Positions 33,610-43,932 are shown, counted from the first letter of the stretch. The stretch: 64,000 nucleotides of DNA from Gottfriedia endophytica (GCF_017814275.1 NZ_JAGIYQ010000002.1:372001-436000); one strand, 5' to 3'. Numbers and translations: made by a program. The notes: generated by a model not told the origin, from the sequence alone.

Positions 33610-35460
33610 ATGCATAAAAATAGAAAGTATACCCTGTTTATGCTGATAGATACAATCATTATCTTTCTATCGGTAATTGGCTCCTACTTTCTTTTCACTA
33701 ACCAAAGGCAGAATATGATGGAAGCCATAATTATTCTTGTTATTTATTTAATTAGCATTATTGGTTGCTTCTTTTATTTCAAGGTTTATCACCACGAAAT
33801 AAAATACGGTGGCATTGAAGCATATAAACTACTTACAAAGGTTTCAATCTTATCATTTATTTTCTTATTTTTTATTACTTTCATTCTAAATAAAGTATAT
33901 GAGTTTCACTTCTCATACCAGACATCCCTTCTTTCTTGGATCATTATTGTTTTTGGCGTATTCTGTTCAAGACTTTTAGTCCCTATTTTCCAAGAGAATA
34001 AAGAAAAAATAAATAATAAAGGTAAAAGAACGATAATTGTAGGTGCAGGTAACGCAGGAATATTAGTATTACATGAAATTAGAAAATCAAACGATTCACC
34101 TTTAAACCCTATTGCTTTTATCGATGATGATCTTGATAAATTAAATATGATGATACTAGGGATTCCAGTTGTCGGTACGAAAGATAATATCCATACAATC
34201 GTTAAACAATATTCAATTGAAATGATTATTATCGCAATGCCTTCTGCTCAAAAAACAGAAATAACGAAAATCGTAAATATTTGTAATGAAAATAATGTTG
34301 AAGTAAGAATTCTTCCACGCATAAACGACATTATTAATGGAAGAATTACACTTAACATGCTCCGAGAAGTCAAAATTGAAGATTTACTTGATCGCCCTGC
34401 AATCGAACTTGATTTACATGGTATCGCTGAATATGTAACAAACAAAACTGTACTCGTGACTGGCGCAGGAGGTTCAATAGGTTCTGAAATATGTAGACAG
34501 ATTTCAAGTTTTCAACCAAAAAAATTATTATTAATAGGTCATGGAGAAAATAGCTTATATTTGATTGAAAATGAACTCAAAAAAAGATTTCCTCATTTAA
34601 TATTTGAAGCAATAATTGCTGATATTCAAGATCGTCAAAGAATCGAAAACATTTTTGAGATCTATTCTCCAAATATTATTTTTCATGCCGCGGCTCACAA
34701 GCATGTTCCTTTGATGGAATTTAATCCAACCGAAGCGATTAAAAATAATATATTTGGAACGAAAAATGTTGCTGAATGTGCTCATAAATATCAAGCGGAA
34801 CAATTTGTCTTTATTTCAACAGACAAAGCAGTAAATCCAACAAGTGTAATGGGTGTCACAAAGCGAGTTGCTGAGCTTATAATTCAATCCTTAAACTTAA
34901 AAAGCAACACAAATTTTGTGGCCGTTAGATTTGGAAATGTGTTAGGAAGTAGAGGTAGTGTGATCCCTTTATTTAAACAACAGATCAAGGAAGGTGGGCC
35001 CGTTACAGTAACACATCCTGAAATGACACGATATTTTATGACGATTCCAGAAGCAGTACAATTAGTTATCCAAGCTGGTGCCTTTGCTAAAGGTGGAGAA
35101 ATATTTATTTTAGATATGGGAAAACCAGTTAAAATTGCCGACTTAGCAAGAAATTTAATTATCCTTTCCGGATTGACACCTGATAAAGATATTATGATTG
35201 AATACACAGGAATACGTCCAGGAGAAAAACTTTATGAAGAACTTCTCACCTCTGAAGAAGGAAGCATGGCTTCAAAACATCAACTTATCTTTGTAGCTAA
35301 ACCCGCTGACCTGTCAAACCTTCCTCTATCATCTTTTCTAAATCAATTAGATCAATTAATTCATCAAAAAGAGAAACAAGCAGCCATCCATGAAATTAAG
35401 TATTTGCTTAAACAAATCGTACCGACTTATCAAGTAGATGTTCAACAATCGAAAGAATAA
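33610..35460 (+). CDS. Membrane UDP-GlcNAc 4,6-dehydratase (EpsC/CapD/PglF family)
   Basis: 616 residues. Four N-terminal transmembrane helices (about 8-28, 38-58, 76-94, 106-124), a first Rossmann domain (GAGNAG, 145-150), then the catalytic SDR domain with TGAGGSIG (284-291) and STDKAVNP (403-410). The YxxxK motif is M414-x3-K418 (MGVTK), the substitution typical of this membrane group. The enzyme makes UDP-4-keto-6-deoxy-GlcNAc, the substrate of the PglE-like aminotransferase encoded at 37012. It is transcribed toward the glycan operon, which runs on the opposite strand, and probably has its own attenuator. Confidence 0.93.
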   Translation: MHKNRKYTLFMLIDTIIIFLSVIGSYFLFTNQRQNMMEAIIILVIYLISIIGCFFYFKVYHHEIKYGGIEAYKLLTKVSILSFIFLFFITFILNKVYEFHFSYQTSLLSWIIIVFGVFCSRLLVPIFQENKEKINNKGKRTIIVGAGNAGILVLHEIRKSNDSPLNPIAFIDDDLDKLNMMILGIPVVGTKDNIHTIVKQYSIEMIIIAMPSAQKTEITKIVNICNENNVEVRILPRINDIINGRITLNMLREVKIEDLLDRPAIELDLHGIAEYVTNKTVLVTGAGGSIGSEICRQISSFQPKKLLLIGHGENSLYLIENELKKRFPHLIFEAIIADIQDRQRIENIFEIYSPNIIFHAAAHKHVPLMEFNPTEAIKNNIFGTKNVAECAHKYQAEQFVFISTDKAVNPTSVMGVTKRVAELIIQSLNLKSNTNFVAVRFGNVLGSRGSVIPLFKQQIKEGGPVTVTHPEMTRYFMTIPEAVQLVIQAGAFAKGGEIFILDMGKPVKIADLARNLIILSGLTPDKDIMIEYTGIRPGEKLYEELLTSEEGSMASKHQLIFVAKPADLSNLPLSSFLNQLDQLIHQKEKQAAIHEIKYLLKQIVPTYQVDVQQSKE

Positions 35461-35530
35461 ATGATCAAGTGCCTATTATCGATGAATTAGGTACTTTCTT
35501 TTTTTGATATCGCTTGTAATCCTTATAAAA

Positions 35531-35762
35531 AACTAAGCTGTCTTCAAATACTTTGTTGCTAATTAAGAATGTGTTAAGTTGATTTCCGCTCCAGGTTGCT
35601 CGCTTTCCGTGGGGTGTGGGGTGTGCGGTGAGCCTCCTCGTCTCTATCGCTCCTGCGGGGTCTCACCTGTCCCGCTATTCCCACAGGAGTCTCGCACCTT
35701 CCTCTCCAATCAACTTTTTATCAACTGTTTGCTTAAAAAAACAACAATCTTTTAGAAAAGCA
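35531..35762 (+). repeat. Dispersed intergenic repeat, copy D
   Basis: The fullest copy: TTGCTAATTAAGAATGTG, TGATTTCCGCTCCAGG, GTGAGCCTCCTCGTC, GGGGTCTCACCTGTCCCGC, CAGGAGTCTCGCACCTTCC and AACAATCTTTTAGAAAAG. It fills most of 35461-35878. Confidence 0.9.
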
Positions 35763-35772
35763 AAAACATAAA

Positions 35773-35838
35773 AGACTTCCCCTATATTTTGTTGATAATC
35801 AATTCATACTATCAACTAATAAATGGGAAGCCTTTTAT
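35773..35838. terminator. Long hairpin between convergent genes
   Basis: ACTTCCC pairs with GGGAAG, and TTGATA with TATCAA, over about 66 bp; T-rich flanks suit termination of the minus-strand glycan operon. Confidence 0.6.
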
Positions 35839-35878
35839 TCTATATTTCCAAAAATTCATTCTTTGTTTAATATAATCT

Positions 35879-36895
35879 TTATTTATGACTGATCATATTT
35901 TTTATCTGCTCATAATTAGATTTTTCTTTTTCGGTATATTCCGTTTCTAATTTTAATCCACCTATACCATTCGCAATTCCAACGATTTGTTTCGGTTCCT
36001 TTATACTATCCACTACAATATCACCTTCATTGCCAATTATCCCACCTGCTACTAATCTAACATTGTTTATAATCTTTTCTCCTTGAACATTTTGATAAAA
36101 ATTACGAATATAATCGTTTAAAAATAATACTGAATGTGGAAAGGCAGCTCTTACATCTAGTCTATAACAGTTAATCTCTTGTTCGATGGCACCTTTAATA
36201 AAATCTGTTGTAAAATTATTTATACCACCATCTAAGGCTAATCCATTCTTCTTTATATATTGTAAAAATGTGGATGAAATCACATTTGTAGCGGAAGTAA
36301 ATGCAATGATTACATCCATTTTATTTAGTAATTGGCTATAATCTTCTATAACTTTAATTCGATTCTTGGAATATTTAGGAATTAAATAATTTAATGCATT
36401 TACGATTTCCATTGTTTTTTGCTTATTTCGAGAATCCAAAAAAACTTGGCCTCCTCTTTCTGCTATTCGTAATGATAGCTTAGACCCCAGGTTTCCTGCT
36501 CCGTATACAAGGAAATTTTTATCCTTTAACTCTTCATCAAAATAATGCCTTAAAAACATATCAGCAGCTTCTAATGTTGTGTCATTTGGTTTATATGAAA
36601 TAATCACTGATTTTTTTACAACTCTTTTAGCAATTTCCATGAGATCAATATCTTTTTTTGATTCTATATCTACTAATATAAACCTTACTTTTTCATCTAA
36701 TAACCTTAAACACTCTTCAGCACTTTCAAGATTTATGACCAAAAAGTTTATCGCTTCATAACCTAGCGCCTTTCTTCGAGGCAAAACTGCAAATGCTTGA
36801 GCTTCCCTTGCTGTTGTTCCAAGCGTTGCAATTCGATAATTAAATTCGCAATTAAAACTTTCAATTTCCTTTACAACCTTTTCTTTTATATCCAT
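35879..36895 (-). CDS. NAD(P)-binding protein of unknown function in the glycan locus
   Basis: 338 residues, soluble. The centre holds a clear Rossmann motif, FLVYGAGNLGSKLSLRIAE (about 125-143), followed by DSRNKQKTMEIVNAL. The N-terminal ~115 residues form another alpha/beta domain, as in two-domain dehydrogenases such as the shikimate or glutamyl-tRNA reductase type, with no catalytic motif that I recognise. The C-terminal part contains DGGINNFTTDFIKG and GGIIGNEGDIVVDS. It is the last gene of the operon, 116 bp after the aminotransferase. A role in modifying a sugar or lipid intermediate is guesswork. Confidence 0.55.
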   Translation of the reverse strand: MDIKEKVVKEIESFNCEFNYRIATLGTTAREAQAFAVLPRRKALGYEAINFLVINLESAEECLRLLDEKVRFILVDIESKKDIDLMEIAKRVVKKSVIISYKPNDTTLEAADMFLRHYFDEELKDKNFLVYGAGNLGSKLSLRIAERGGQVFLDSRNKQKTMEIVNALNYLIPKYSKNRIKVIEDYSQLLNKMDVIIAFTSATNVISSTFLQYIKKNGLALDGGINNFTTDFIKGAIEQEINCYRLDVRAAFPHSVLFLNDYIRNFYQNVQGEKIINNVRLVAGGIIGNEGDIVVDSIKEPKQIVGIANGIGGLKLETEYTEKEKSNYEQIKNMISHK

Positions 36896-37011
36896 CTAAT
36901 CACCCTACTTTGGTGTACAAATTTTCGAAATATTAATTGGTGTTAGGCGATATTTCAACCGGTGCTTTACTATCAATATAACTAAATCTATAAATTCTAG
37001 CTGATTTTTTT

Positions 37012-38169
37012 CTAAGCTTTTGATAATATTTCTTTCTTAACAAAATGTATAATTCGATCTTGTTCTTCCATTGTTAGGTTAGATCCTGATGGAAGACAAA
37101 TACCATTTGCAAATAAAACATCAGATATACTTCTACTATTTTCATGCGGATAATATTTGCAATGTGAGTATAAAGGTTGTAAATGCATTGGTTTCCAGAC
37201 TCGACGGGCCTCGATATTTTGTTCTTCTAACAGATCGATCACTTTCTCAGCAGACGTACCAGTTATAATTGGGTCAATTGTTAAGACAGTTAGCCAGTGA
37301 TTTGAGTTTCCATATGGAGCTTCTAACAAAAATTCAATACCGTCTAAATTTGAAAGTTCATCAAAATATTTATTAAAAATTTTACGACGAACTTTAATCC
37401 GATCATCCAATACCATTAATTGTCCTCTTCCGATTCCAGCTAATATATTACTTAAGCGGTAATTATAACCAATTTCCGTGTGGTGATAATAATTAAATGC
37501 ATCCTTAGCTTGAGTTGACCAGTGACGGGCCTTGTTTAGTGCTTCAATATCGTCTGAAACTAACATCCCCCCGTTTGAAGTAGTAATAATTTTATTTCCA
37601 TTAAAAGAATAAATTCCAAATTTACCAATAGTCCCGCTCGGCTTTCCCTTATAGGTTGCTCCTAAAGATTCCGCTGCATCTTCTATTATCGGAACATTGT
37701 AATGTTCACAAATTTTAACAATTGGATCCATATTAGCGCTCTGACCATATAAATTAACAACAATAACTGCTTTAGGAAATTTTCCTGAATTTTTCGCATC
37801 TATAAAAGCTCTCTCTAATGCAAGAGGACACATATTCCAGGTCTCTAAGTCTGAATCGATAAAGATAGGTTCTGCCCCTTCATATACTATTGGATTTGCA
37901 CTTGCAACAAATGTAAAGGTAGAACAAAAAACAGTATCCCCATTTCCTATACCTAAACATCTTAATGCTAAGTGTATGGCTGCAGTTCCAGAACTTAATG
38001 CAACTGCCCCTTTGGAACCAACATATTCTGCTAGCTCTCTTTCAAAAAGATTAATATTCGGTCCTACTGGGGCAATCCAGTTATGATCAAATGCTTCTTT
38101 AATAAATTGTTGTTCTTTTTCCCCCATATGAGGTGGAGAAAGATAAATACGTTTTGAAGATCGATTCAT
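37012..38169 (-). CDS. DegT/DnrJ/EryC1/StrS sugar aminotransferase (PglE/EpsN-like)
   Basis: 385 residues, PLP fold-type I. SSGTAAIHLALR (59-70) binds the cofactor phosphate, D164 (IIEDAAESLG) contacts the pyridine N, and the Schiff-base lysine is K193 (SFNGNKIITTSNGG). RVWKPMHLQPLY near residue 340 is a family hallmark. It aminates a UDP-4-keto-6-deoxy sugar at C4, following the EpsC/PglF-like dehydratase and preceding the PglD-like acetyltransferase; together these make a bacillosamine-type UDP-sugar. It is 84 bp after a glycosyltransferase gene. Confidence 0.93.
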   Translation of the reverse strand: MNRSSKRIYLSPPHMGEKEQQFIKEAFDHNWIAPVGPNINLFERELAEYVGSKGAVALSSGTAAIHLALRCLGIGNGDTVFCSTFTFVASANPIVYEGAEPIFIDSDLETWNMCPLALERAFIDAKNSGKFPKAVIVVNLYGQSANMDPIVKICEHYNVPIIEDAAESLGATYKGKPSGTIGKFGIYSFNGNKIITTSNGGMLVSDDIEALNKARHWSTQAKDAFNYYHHTEIGYNYRLSNILAGIGRGQLMVLDDRIKVRRKIFNKYFDELSNLDGIEFLLEAPYGNSNHWLTVLTIDPIITGTSAEKVIDLLEEQNIEARRVWKPMHLQPLYSHCKYYPHENSRSISDVLFANGICLPSGSNLTMEEQDRIIHFVKKEILSKA

Positions 38170-38254
38170 TTATTTTTCACATCTCTTCCTACTGATGATT
38201 TTTTTTTGTTTAAATTTATTCATCTAAGAGACTTTTAAACTATATTAAATTTGT

Positions 38255-39166
38255 TTAGATCAGCTTTAAGAGTTTCTCCTCTAGTCCTGATTGTTCAATA
38301 ATATTTGTCCACTTAAACTTTTCCATTTTAGTAAATTGATTGGGAATGATTTCATGGCTTTTCATTAGAGTTTCTAAGTTATCTAGATTTTCATTAATTT
38401 TAATAAAATTCAATTGATTTTCTTTCATGAAATGATTGATCCAAAAATAATCTGTCGTAATTACTTGTAAGTCCATCGCTAAATATTCAAGTAATTTAGT
38501 AGAGGTTTGAAGATTATAGGGGTATTTATTTGGCATATAATTAATGCCATAAACAGCTTGAGAAGCATATTTCGGTACATCTTCATAAGGGAGATTTCCT
38601 GTAAATGTAATGTTGTCACAGTTAGAATAATGATTATATATTTCGTCCGGGACTGTCCCAACAAGGAGAAGGCTTAGATTTTTATATTTATATTTGAATT
38701 GGTCAAGTAATTGGGGTATACCTCTTGCTTTCGAAATTGAACCAACATAAACACAGTCATATTTTTTTACAGATTCTTTATATTGAAAAAACTGATCATC
38801 AACCCCAACATCTCTATAGACGTACTCTATCTGATCGTTGAATCCCATTTCTTCCTTAACATATTCATTTAAAAAAATCCTTAAATGTGGTTTTGATGTA
38901 ATTGATTTCTTCAGTTTATTTTTTAGCTTTGGAAAAATTCCGGTTGAAAGAGATGGATATTCATGGATTATAGGAATATCAATATTTCTAGAAGTATCAA
39001 TCCCCATAAATTTCCATAAACAATCAAATTCATTTAGCTTGATATCTTTTATTTCGTAGGAGTCAAATAAACGAAAACCAAGATTTTTTCCGTTAAAATA
39101 CTTAATAGTGGCATCTATTTGTGGCAAGTATGACTTACTTGTTCTTTCTAATAAAATTTTTTTCAT
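38255..39166 (-). CDS. GT4-like glycosyltransferase
   Basis: 303 residues, GT-B fold. CVYVGSISKARGIPQLL (about 137-153) and VGTVPDEIYNHY (about 169-180) mark the donor domain, with NITFTGNLPYEDVPKY and the terminal STKLLEYLAMD, in which the usual E-x7-E is reduced to one conserved Glu. It is shorter than most GT4 enzymes (about 350-400). Its position between pglD- and pglE-like genes suggests it adds a sugar to the repeat unit built here. Donor and acceptor are unknown. Confidence 0.8.
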   Translation of the reverse strand: MKKILLERTSKSYLPQIDATIKYFNGKNLGFRLFDSYEIKDIKLNEFDCLWKFMGIDTSRNIDIPIIHEYPSLSTGIFPKLKNKLKKSITSKPHLRIFLNEYVKEEMGFNDQIEYVYRDVGVDDQFFQYKESVKKYDCVYVGSISKARGIPQLLDQFKYKYKNLSLLLVGTVPDEIYNHYSNCDNITFTGNLPYEDVPKYASQAVYGINYMPNKYPYNLQTSTKLLEYLAMDLQVITTDYFWINHFMKENQLNFIKINENLDNLETLMKSHEIIPNQFTKMEKFKWTNIIEQSGLEEKLLKLI

Positions 39167-39208
39167 TGCATTACTCCTAAAATATGATTAAACTGTAAAT
39201 TTTTTTTC

Positions 39209-39868
39209 TTAAAACATATATTTATCTCCAATTTTTCTAGATCTAATTTTTTTTGCTGGTGTACCATAGGCAACTACATATGATTCAATATCTCTAACAA
39301 CAGTTGATCCAGCGCCGATCACTGTGTGTTCTCCAATTTTTATCGATTGAATGACTTTTGCTCCCAATGCAATAGCTGTGTAATCTCCAACTTTAACATT
39401 TCCACCAATTGTTGAACCTGGAGCACAACTTACGAAACTTCCAAGTATACAATCATGATCAACTGAGGAATTTGTATTAATTATACAATGTTCACCTATA
39501 ATCGTTTCACAATTAACAACACTTCCGGGCAATACAACTGTGCCATCTCCAATTTTAACGCTATTACTGATAACTGAAGATGGATCGAGAATCGAAACGA
39601 ATTTAAAATTAGGAATGATTGTTTTAATTTTCTCAACTACTTGTTTTCGAATCCAATTGTCTCCTATTGCTACAACCCCTCCAAAAATCTCATTATTTAA
39701 ACTTAGGAGGCTCGTTTCATCTCCTAGTACTCTATATCCACATATTGTTTTAGAAACAGGCTGAAAACTATCAATTACAGCCATAATGCTGAATTCATTT
39801 AACTTTTCAACCATATCAATAACAACTTTCGCATGACCTCCTGATCCAAAAATGACAATTTTCTTCAA
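39209..39868 (-). CDS. PglD/EpsM/NeuD-type sugar O/N-acetyltransferase
   Basis: About 219 residues. A Rossmann-like N-terminal domain (KKIVIFGSGGHAKVVIDM) is followed by a left-handed beta-helix with many hexapeptide turns (SVKIGDGTVVLPGSV, TIIGEHCIINTNSSVDHDC). The conserved catalytic His is in SVDHDC (about residue 138), as in PglD. TTG 39868 is preferred, because AAGGAA lies 9 bases upstream, over an in-frame GTG at 39877 which abuts it. It should acetylate the amino sugar made by the PglE-like enzyme. Confidence 0.92.
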   Translation of the reverse strand: MKKIVIFGSGGHAKVVIDMVEKLNEFSIMAVIDSFQPVSKTICGYRVLGDETSLLSLNNEIFGGVVAIGDNWIRKQVVEKIKTIIPNFKFVSILDPSSVISNSVKIGDGTVVLPGSVVNCETIIGEHCIINTNSSVDHDCILGSFVSCAPGSTIGGNVKVGDYTAIALGAKVIQSIKIGEHTVIGAGSTVVRDIESYVVAYGTPAKKIRSRKIGDKYMF

Positions 39869-39990
39869 AATAAGCACTTCCTTATGATGTCCGTTTGATG
39901 ATATTGGTGATACTAGAATCCTTCCTACTTATTTTTCTTTTCCAACATTTTTTTAAAACTAAAAAAATTAGACTTTGTGATTAATAGTAC

Positions 39991-41117
39991 TCAAACTATG
40001 TCTAATTCCCTATAAACCTTTTCCATTTGCTGCAACACTGTTTCGATTGAAAAATAGTCTTCAATTATTTGCCTTCCTACTTCACCATATTGATTTGATA
40101 AATCTTCATTACTCATCAAAACGAAACACTTTTTAGCAATTTCTTCTCGATTCTTAATAGGTATTAAAAAACCATTTTCGCCATTTGTAACAAGATCTCT
40201 ATTTCCTCTAATATTTGTTGCGACAACAGGCACCTTCATCGCCATCATTTCCATAATTGAACGTGGAAGTCCTTCCCTGATCGATACTAATAATCCAATA
40301 TCTGTTACACTGAGAATTCTCGGTATATCCTTTCTGAATCCTAAACATTTTATAAATTTATCTAAATGCTTTTCTTGAATATACCGTTGAATTCCTTCAA
40401 AATTTTCACCAGTTCCAACAAGTAAAATGATAAAATCTTGCGTTTTTTCTTTAAGAAGTTCACAAGCGTTTACAATATCAATTTGTCTTTTATTATCATT
40501 GAATTCTGCAATATGTGTAAGAATCTTTTTATTCTGATCTAAACCAAGTTCCAATTTTATCGTTTGTTTATCCTGCGATAAAAACTTTTCGATATTGTAA
40601 AGATTTGTATCAAGGCCAACTCCATTTACATAACAGATTTTCTTCTCTGAGGCTATCTTATAAGCAATTTTTAAATCATCAAGATTTGTAATAATTATTT
40701 TATCTGATTTGAGTGCGGCTATTTTTTCAGTTGCTAAATATAATTGGTTCGTAGTCCATTTCCCATTTTCATTAAAATGAAAACCATGTACATTATAGAT
40801 AACTTTATGAGATTTTGAAGAAGCCAATCTCGTTATAAATGAAGAGATTGGAGTATGCAAGTGGAGAATATGATAATCTTTCATAATATTTTTCATTATC
40901 TTATATGATTTTAGATTTCCTTTATCGAATAGCTTTCTACTAAACGGGACATGATGAATCGTTACACCAAATTCCTCTATTCGACTTACATCACTATTTT
41001 CAGTATTAGCTGCAACCCCTACATCATAACCTTTATTCAAAAAATAACGGATGTGAGGCATTAAAAATGCCTCAACTGTCCTAATAATTGTTGTTACAAA
41101 TAAAACTTTTTTTTCAT
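39991..41117 (-). CDS. GT4 glycosyltransferase (EpsD-like) with N-terminal frameshift in an A8 tract
   Basis: The uninterrupted ORF (39991-41061, 356 residues) starts at an internal Met. Upstream in the same frame lie the missing N-terminal residues KKVLFVTTIIRTVEAFL, preceded by a stop and no start codon. An ATG (41117-41115), 5 bases after the preceding gene, is followed by eight A's (T-run 41107-41114); nine would put it in frame as MKKKVLFV. The donor domain is typical: GVGLDTNLYN, VGTGENFEGIQRYI, EGLPRSIMEMMAMKVPVV. Whether the lesion is real, corrected by slippage or a sequencing error cannot be told. Without the N-terminal beta strand the protein would probably not fold. Confidence 0.8.
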
Positions 41118-41121
41118 ACCC

Positions 41122-42408
41122 TCACCCGCTCCTCTCTTTTTTACCTATAAATTTATAAGTAATTAGAGGTAGTAATAAAGTAAGGGCAGCTAAACGATAT
41201 CGATAAATTGAACCAATATTTGGCAAACTAAATGATACAGCTATAAAAATCGAGAATGCATACAAAAATATTAGTTTTCCGGTCTTTTCAATTAAAATGA
41301 GTTTACGATTTTTCCATATAATGAAATACAGAAAATACCAGAAGATCATCTCAAATGTAGATAATAAATAGATTTTCTGACCAGCACTTATTAATTGACC
41401 TGGAAATGGTGCAAGAATTGAAAAAGGTAGTTCGACTAACCATCTTATTTGAGGAGGAAACATTGTAACCAGTTTTATTCCTCCACTTCCCTGCAAAGCA
41501 ATTTCATTTATTTGATTAACACCTTCTTGTGATGTAGCATGACCAAACGCGTTTACAATGATGTTGCCTGCTGAGGTGGTACTAAAAATAATAATGCCCA
41601 TTACGATGATAATGATATTTCTTAAAAAGTTACTTTTACCTTTATAAAATTGGAAACCTATATTAATCATGATCGGTAAAGCAATAGCCAATAAAAATTG
41701 AGGACGTAAAGAGCTGACAATGAGAATACCGCAAACACCAAGAAGTGAATCTTTTAGATCTATTTTCTTTTCACTGATGCCTAAAATTAAAAATCCAGAT
41801 AAGACCATGCCAAGTGTTACAAGTGAGTCTTTTAATAATGAGACGGACCAAAACGCTGCACTCGGAAACAAACACCATAATAAAGCTGCATTTACTCCAA
41901 CCTTCCGACCACCAACACGGTTGGCTAGTTCATATATTAGCGGAATAATTAGAACTGAAGCTCCCAAATTAATTAGTTGAGGAATATTCATATCAGGTCC
42001 AAAAAGATTATATAGATACGCTACAAAAACAGTATAAGATAGATTCCCTTCAAGAGCTTGTAGCCATGAATGTGAATGAATTGCTTTTACCGCATCCCCA
42101 TTATAAGCATACGCATCTACATCTCCTGGAAAAAAACCGTCCAGACCAAGGTGATATGAATAGATCTTTAATACAATTAATATTAAAATTCTAAAAGACA
42201 ATCCAAATAAAATAATTTTTATAACACTTTTAGGATGTTTAAATAACATCGATAGTAAAACCGCTAATAAAAAAGTGATTAAAACAATGAGCAAATAATA
42301 GTTGATTGTTAAATTATTCAAGGCTACAAAAGCCCCAATTAAAACTGCACTGAGACTCAAAAACAAAAACCAAAGTATCTTTTGAATTACAGAATTTGTA
42401 AGTGGCAT
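41122..42408 (-). CDS. Multi-spanning glycan assembly protein (Wzy- or GT-C-like)
   Basis: 428 residues with about eleven or twelve hydrophobic segments. The periplasmic-loop sequence GFFPGDVDAYAYNGDA (about 91-106) resembles the first acidic loop of GT-C enzymes, and the C-terminal PNIGSIYRYRLAALTLLLP resembles O-antigen polymerases, where an RYR-type motif closes the protein. It is 0 bp from the Wzx-like gene and 4 bp before the EpsD-like gene. Of the two, repeat-unit polymerase (EpsG role) is the better fit for the locus; a PMT-like transferase is the alternative. Confidence 0.7.
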   Translation of the reverse strand: MPLTNSVIQKILWFLFLSLSAVLIGAFVALNNLTINYYLLIVLITFLLAVLLSMLFKHPKSVIKIILFGLSFRILILIVLKIYSYHLGLDGFFPGDVDAYAYNGDAVKAIHSHSWLQALEGNLSYTVFVAYLYNLFGPDMNIPQLINLGASVLIIPLIYELANRVGGRKVGVNAALLWCLFPSAAFWSVSLLKDSLVTLGMVLSGFLILGISEKKIDLKDSLLGVCGILIVSSLRPQFLLAIALPIMINIGFQFYKGKSNFLRNIIIIVMGIIIFSTTSAGNIIVNAFGHATSQEGVNQINEIALQGSGGIKLVTMFPPQIRWLVELPFSILAPFPGQLISAGQKIYLLSTFEMIFWYFLYFIIWKNRKLILIEKTGKLIFLYAFSIFIAVSFSLPNIGSIYRYRLAALTLLLPLITYKFIGKKERSG

Positions 42409-43866
42409 TTATTCACCTAACTTTCCCACTTTGTTTTTTATATAATAGATTACCTTTTTACGTAATGTGATAAGGAGGGAAATATGATAAGAAGCAATGA
42501 ATATAAAAATCAAATAACTCACTAAATAGATGAAGAGATTGGCCAGATAATTTAGATGAAACTCACTAATAAAAAATAGTAAACAAACCATGGTTAGAAA
42601 TGGATACATAACTAAAGCAGCTTGAGAAAAATATGCTAAAACTGTTTCTCCCATATCCCTAAAACAAAACCACATCATCACCATTGGATAAACTGAGTAT
42701 GAAATTGCTGTTCCTAGGGCAACTCCCCATATATTAAATCCTAATTTTATAAAAATAAGGTTTAAAACGACATTGAGAAAGACAGAAGCTAATAGAACAT
42801 AAAAGTACGTCCAAACTTTTTTAACAACAGTGTGATAGTGCGCAAACAAGGTTGCCCAAATTAAAAAAAACATTCCAATAATAATCAGTTTAGCTGCTGC
42901 AATGCCGCCAACATAGTCCGGCATAAATACCTTTATAAAAGAAGGAAACATAAAATAGATTGTTCCTAATATAATGGGACTAAAAAAAGATAGATAAATA
43001 GTCGGAATTACAATAATCGATTTTAATGCAGTCTTATTTCCACTTTCTCCATACTTATAACTAATCTTCGGATACATAATTTGGTGAAATACACCAGGTA
43101 AAACCATAATTCCCTGATAAATAAAAGCCACGATGCCATAGTGGCCAACCGAAACAGAACCATAGAAATGAAAAATTAATATCCGATCAACCGTTGTAAA
43201 TACATTTAATAATATCCCAATTAAAGTAATGGGGATTCCATATAACAACATGCCTTTAAAAATCTTCCAGTCCCACTTTATCTTGATCTTATACGATAAC
43301 TTCAAACGACTGTATAATATCGCAACACTGTTCCCAACTAATACCCCTAAAAATAAACCATATATTCCAAAAGTCATTGCAAAAATTGCCATTAGTACAT
43401 ATTGTAAAGACCCAATAATCAATTGAAAAATTGCCACAATGTTAAATTGCTGTGTAGTTAAAAATAAATGATTATGGTATAAAGCTAAATTTTGAAGTGG
43501 GACAAGCAGTATAGCAATAATACTTATCACTTTATCAAAACTAGACAATGGTGATAAAAGAATTATAAAGACTCCAACAATAGCGATACACGATGAAAAG
43601 ATCATCCAAGTAAAGACAATACTTCGAACATTTTTAACCTGGTTATATTTTTTTTGACCTAATAATTGAGGAATTTCTCGGCTAAAACCATCTAAAATAC
43701 CGAGTTGCAAATAATACCCATAAGTTAAAATCAATGAAAATATAAGCCATACTCCATAATCTCTTGGGCCAAGGATATTTCTCATCCATATACCTGTTAC
43801 AAATGAAACGATTGCTGATAATGCTGTTACAAAAAAAAGAATGTAAGCATCTTTAATAAGACGCAT
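42409..43866 (-). CDS. Oligosaccharide flippase (Wzx/EpsK-like)
   Basis: 485 residues with about 12-14 hydrophobic helices and a short basic C-terminus, the polysaccharide transporter/MVF-type topology. The N-terminal FFVTALSAIVSFVTGIWMRNILGPRDYGVW is characteristic of Wzx proteins (ILGPxxYGxW, read in parts). It would flip lipid-linked repeat units to the outer face. It is abutted by the polymerase-like gene and 66 bp from the chain-length regulator gene. Confidence 0.92.
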   Translation of the reverse strand: MRLIKDAYILFFVTALSAIVSFVTGIWMRNILGPRDYGVWLIFSLILTYGYYLQLGILDGFSREIPQLLGQKKYNQVKNVRSIVFTWMIFSSCIAIVGVFIILLSPLSSFDKVISIIAILLVPLQNLALYHNHLFLTTQQFNIVAIFQLIIGSLQYVLMAIFAMTFGIYGLFLGVLVGNSVAILYSRLKLSYKIKIKWDWKIFKGMLLYGIPITLIGILLNVFTTVDRILIFHFYGSVSVGHYGIVAFIYQGIMVLPGVFHQIMYPKISYKYGESGNKTALKSIIVIPTIYLSFFSPIILGTIYFMFPSFIKVFMPDYVGGIAAAKLIIIGMFFLIWATLFAHYHTVVKKVWTYFYVLLASVFLNVVLNLIFIKLGFNIWGVALGTAISYSVYPMVMMWFCFRDMGETVLAYFSQAALVMYPFLTMVCLLFFISEFHLNYLANLFIYLVSYLIFIFIASYHISLLITLRKKVIYYIKNKVGKLGE

Positions 43867-43932
43867 TAGCCTTAAGTCTCCTTAACAGTTTTGATAAATT
43901 AACAAAGTAACGATTTCAAAACTCCTTCTATT

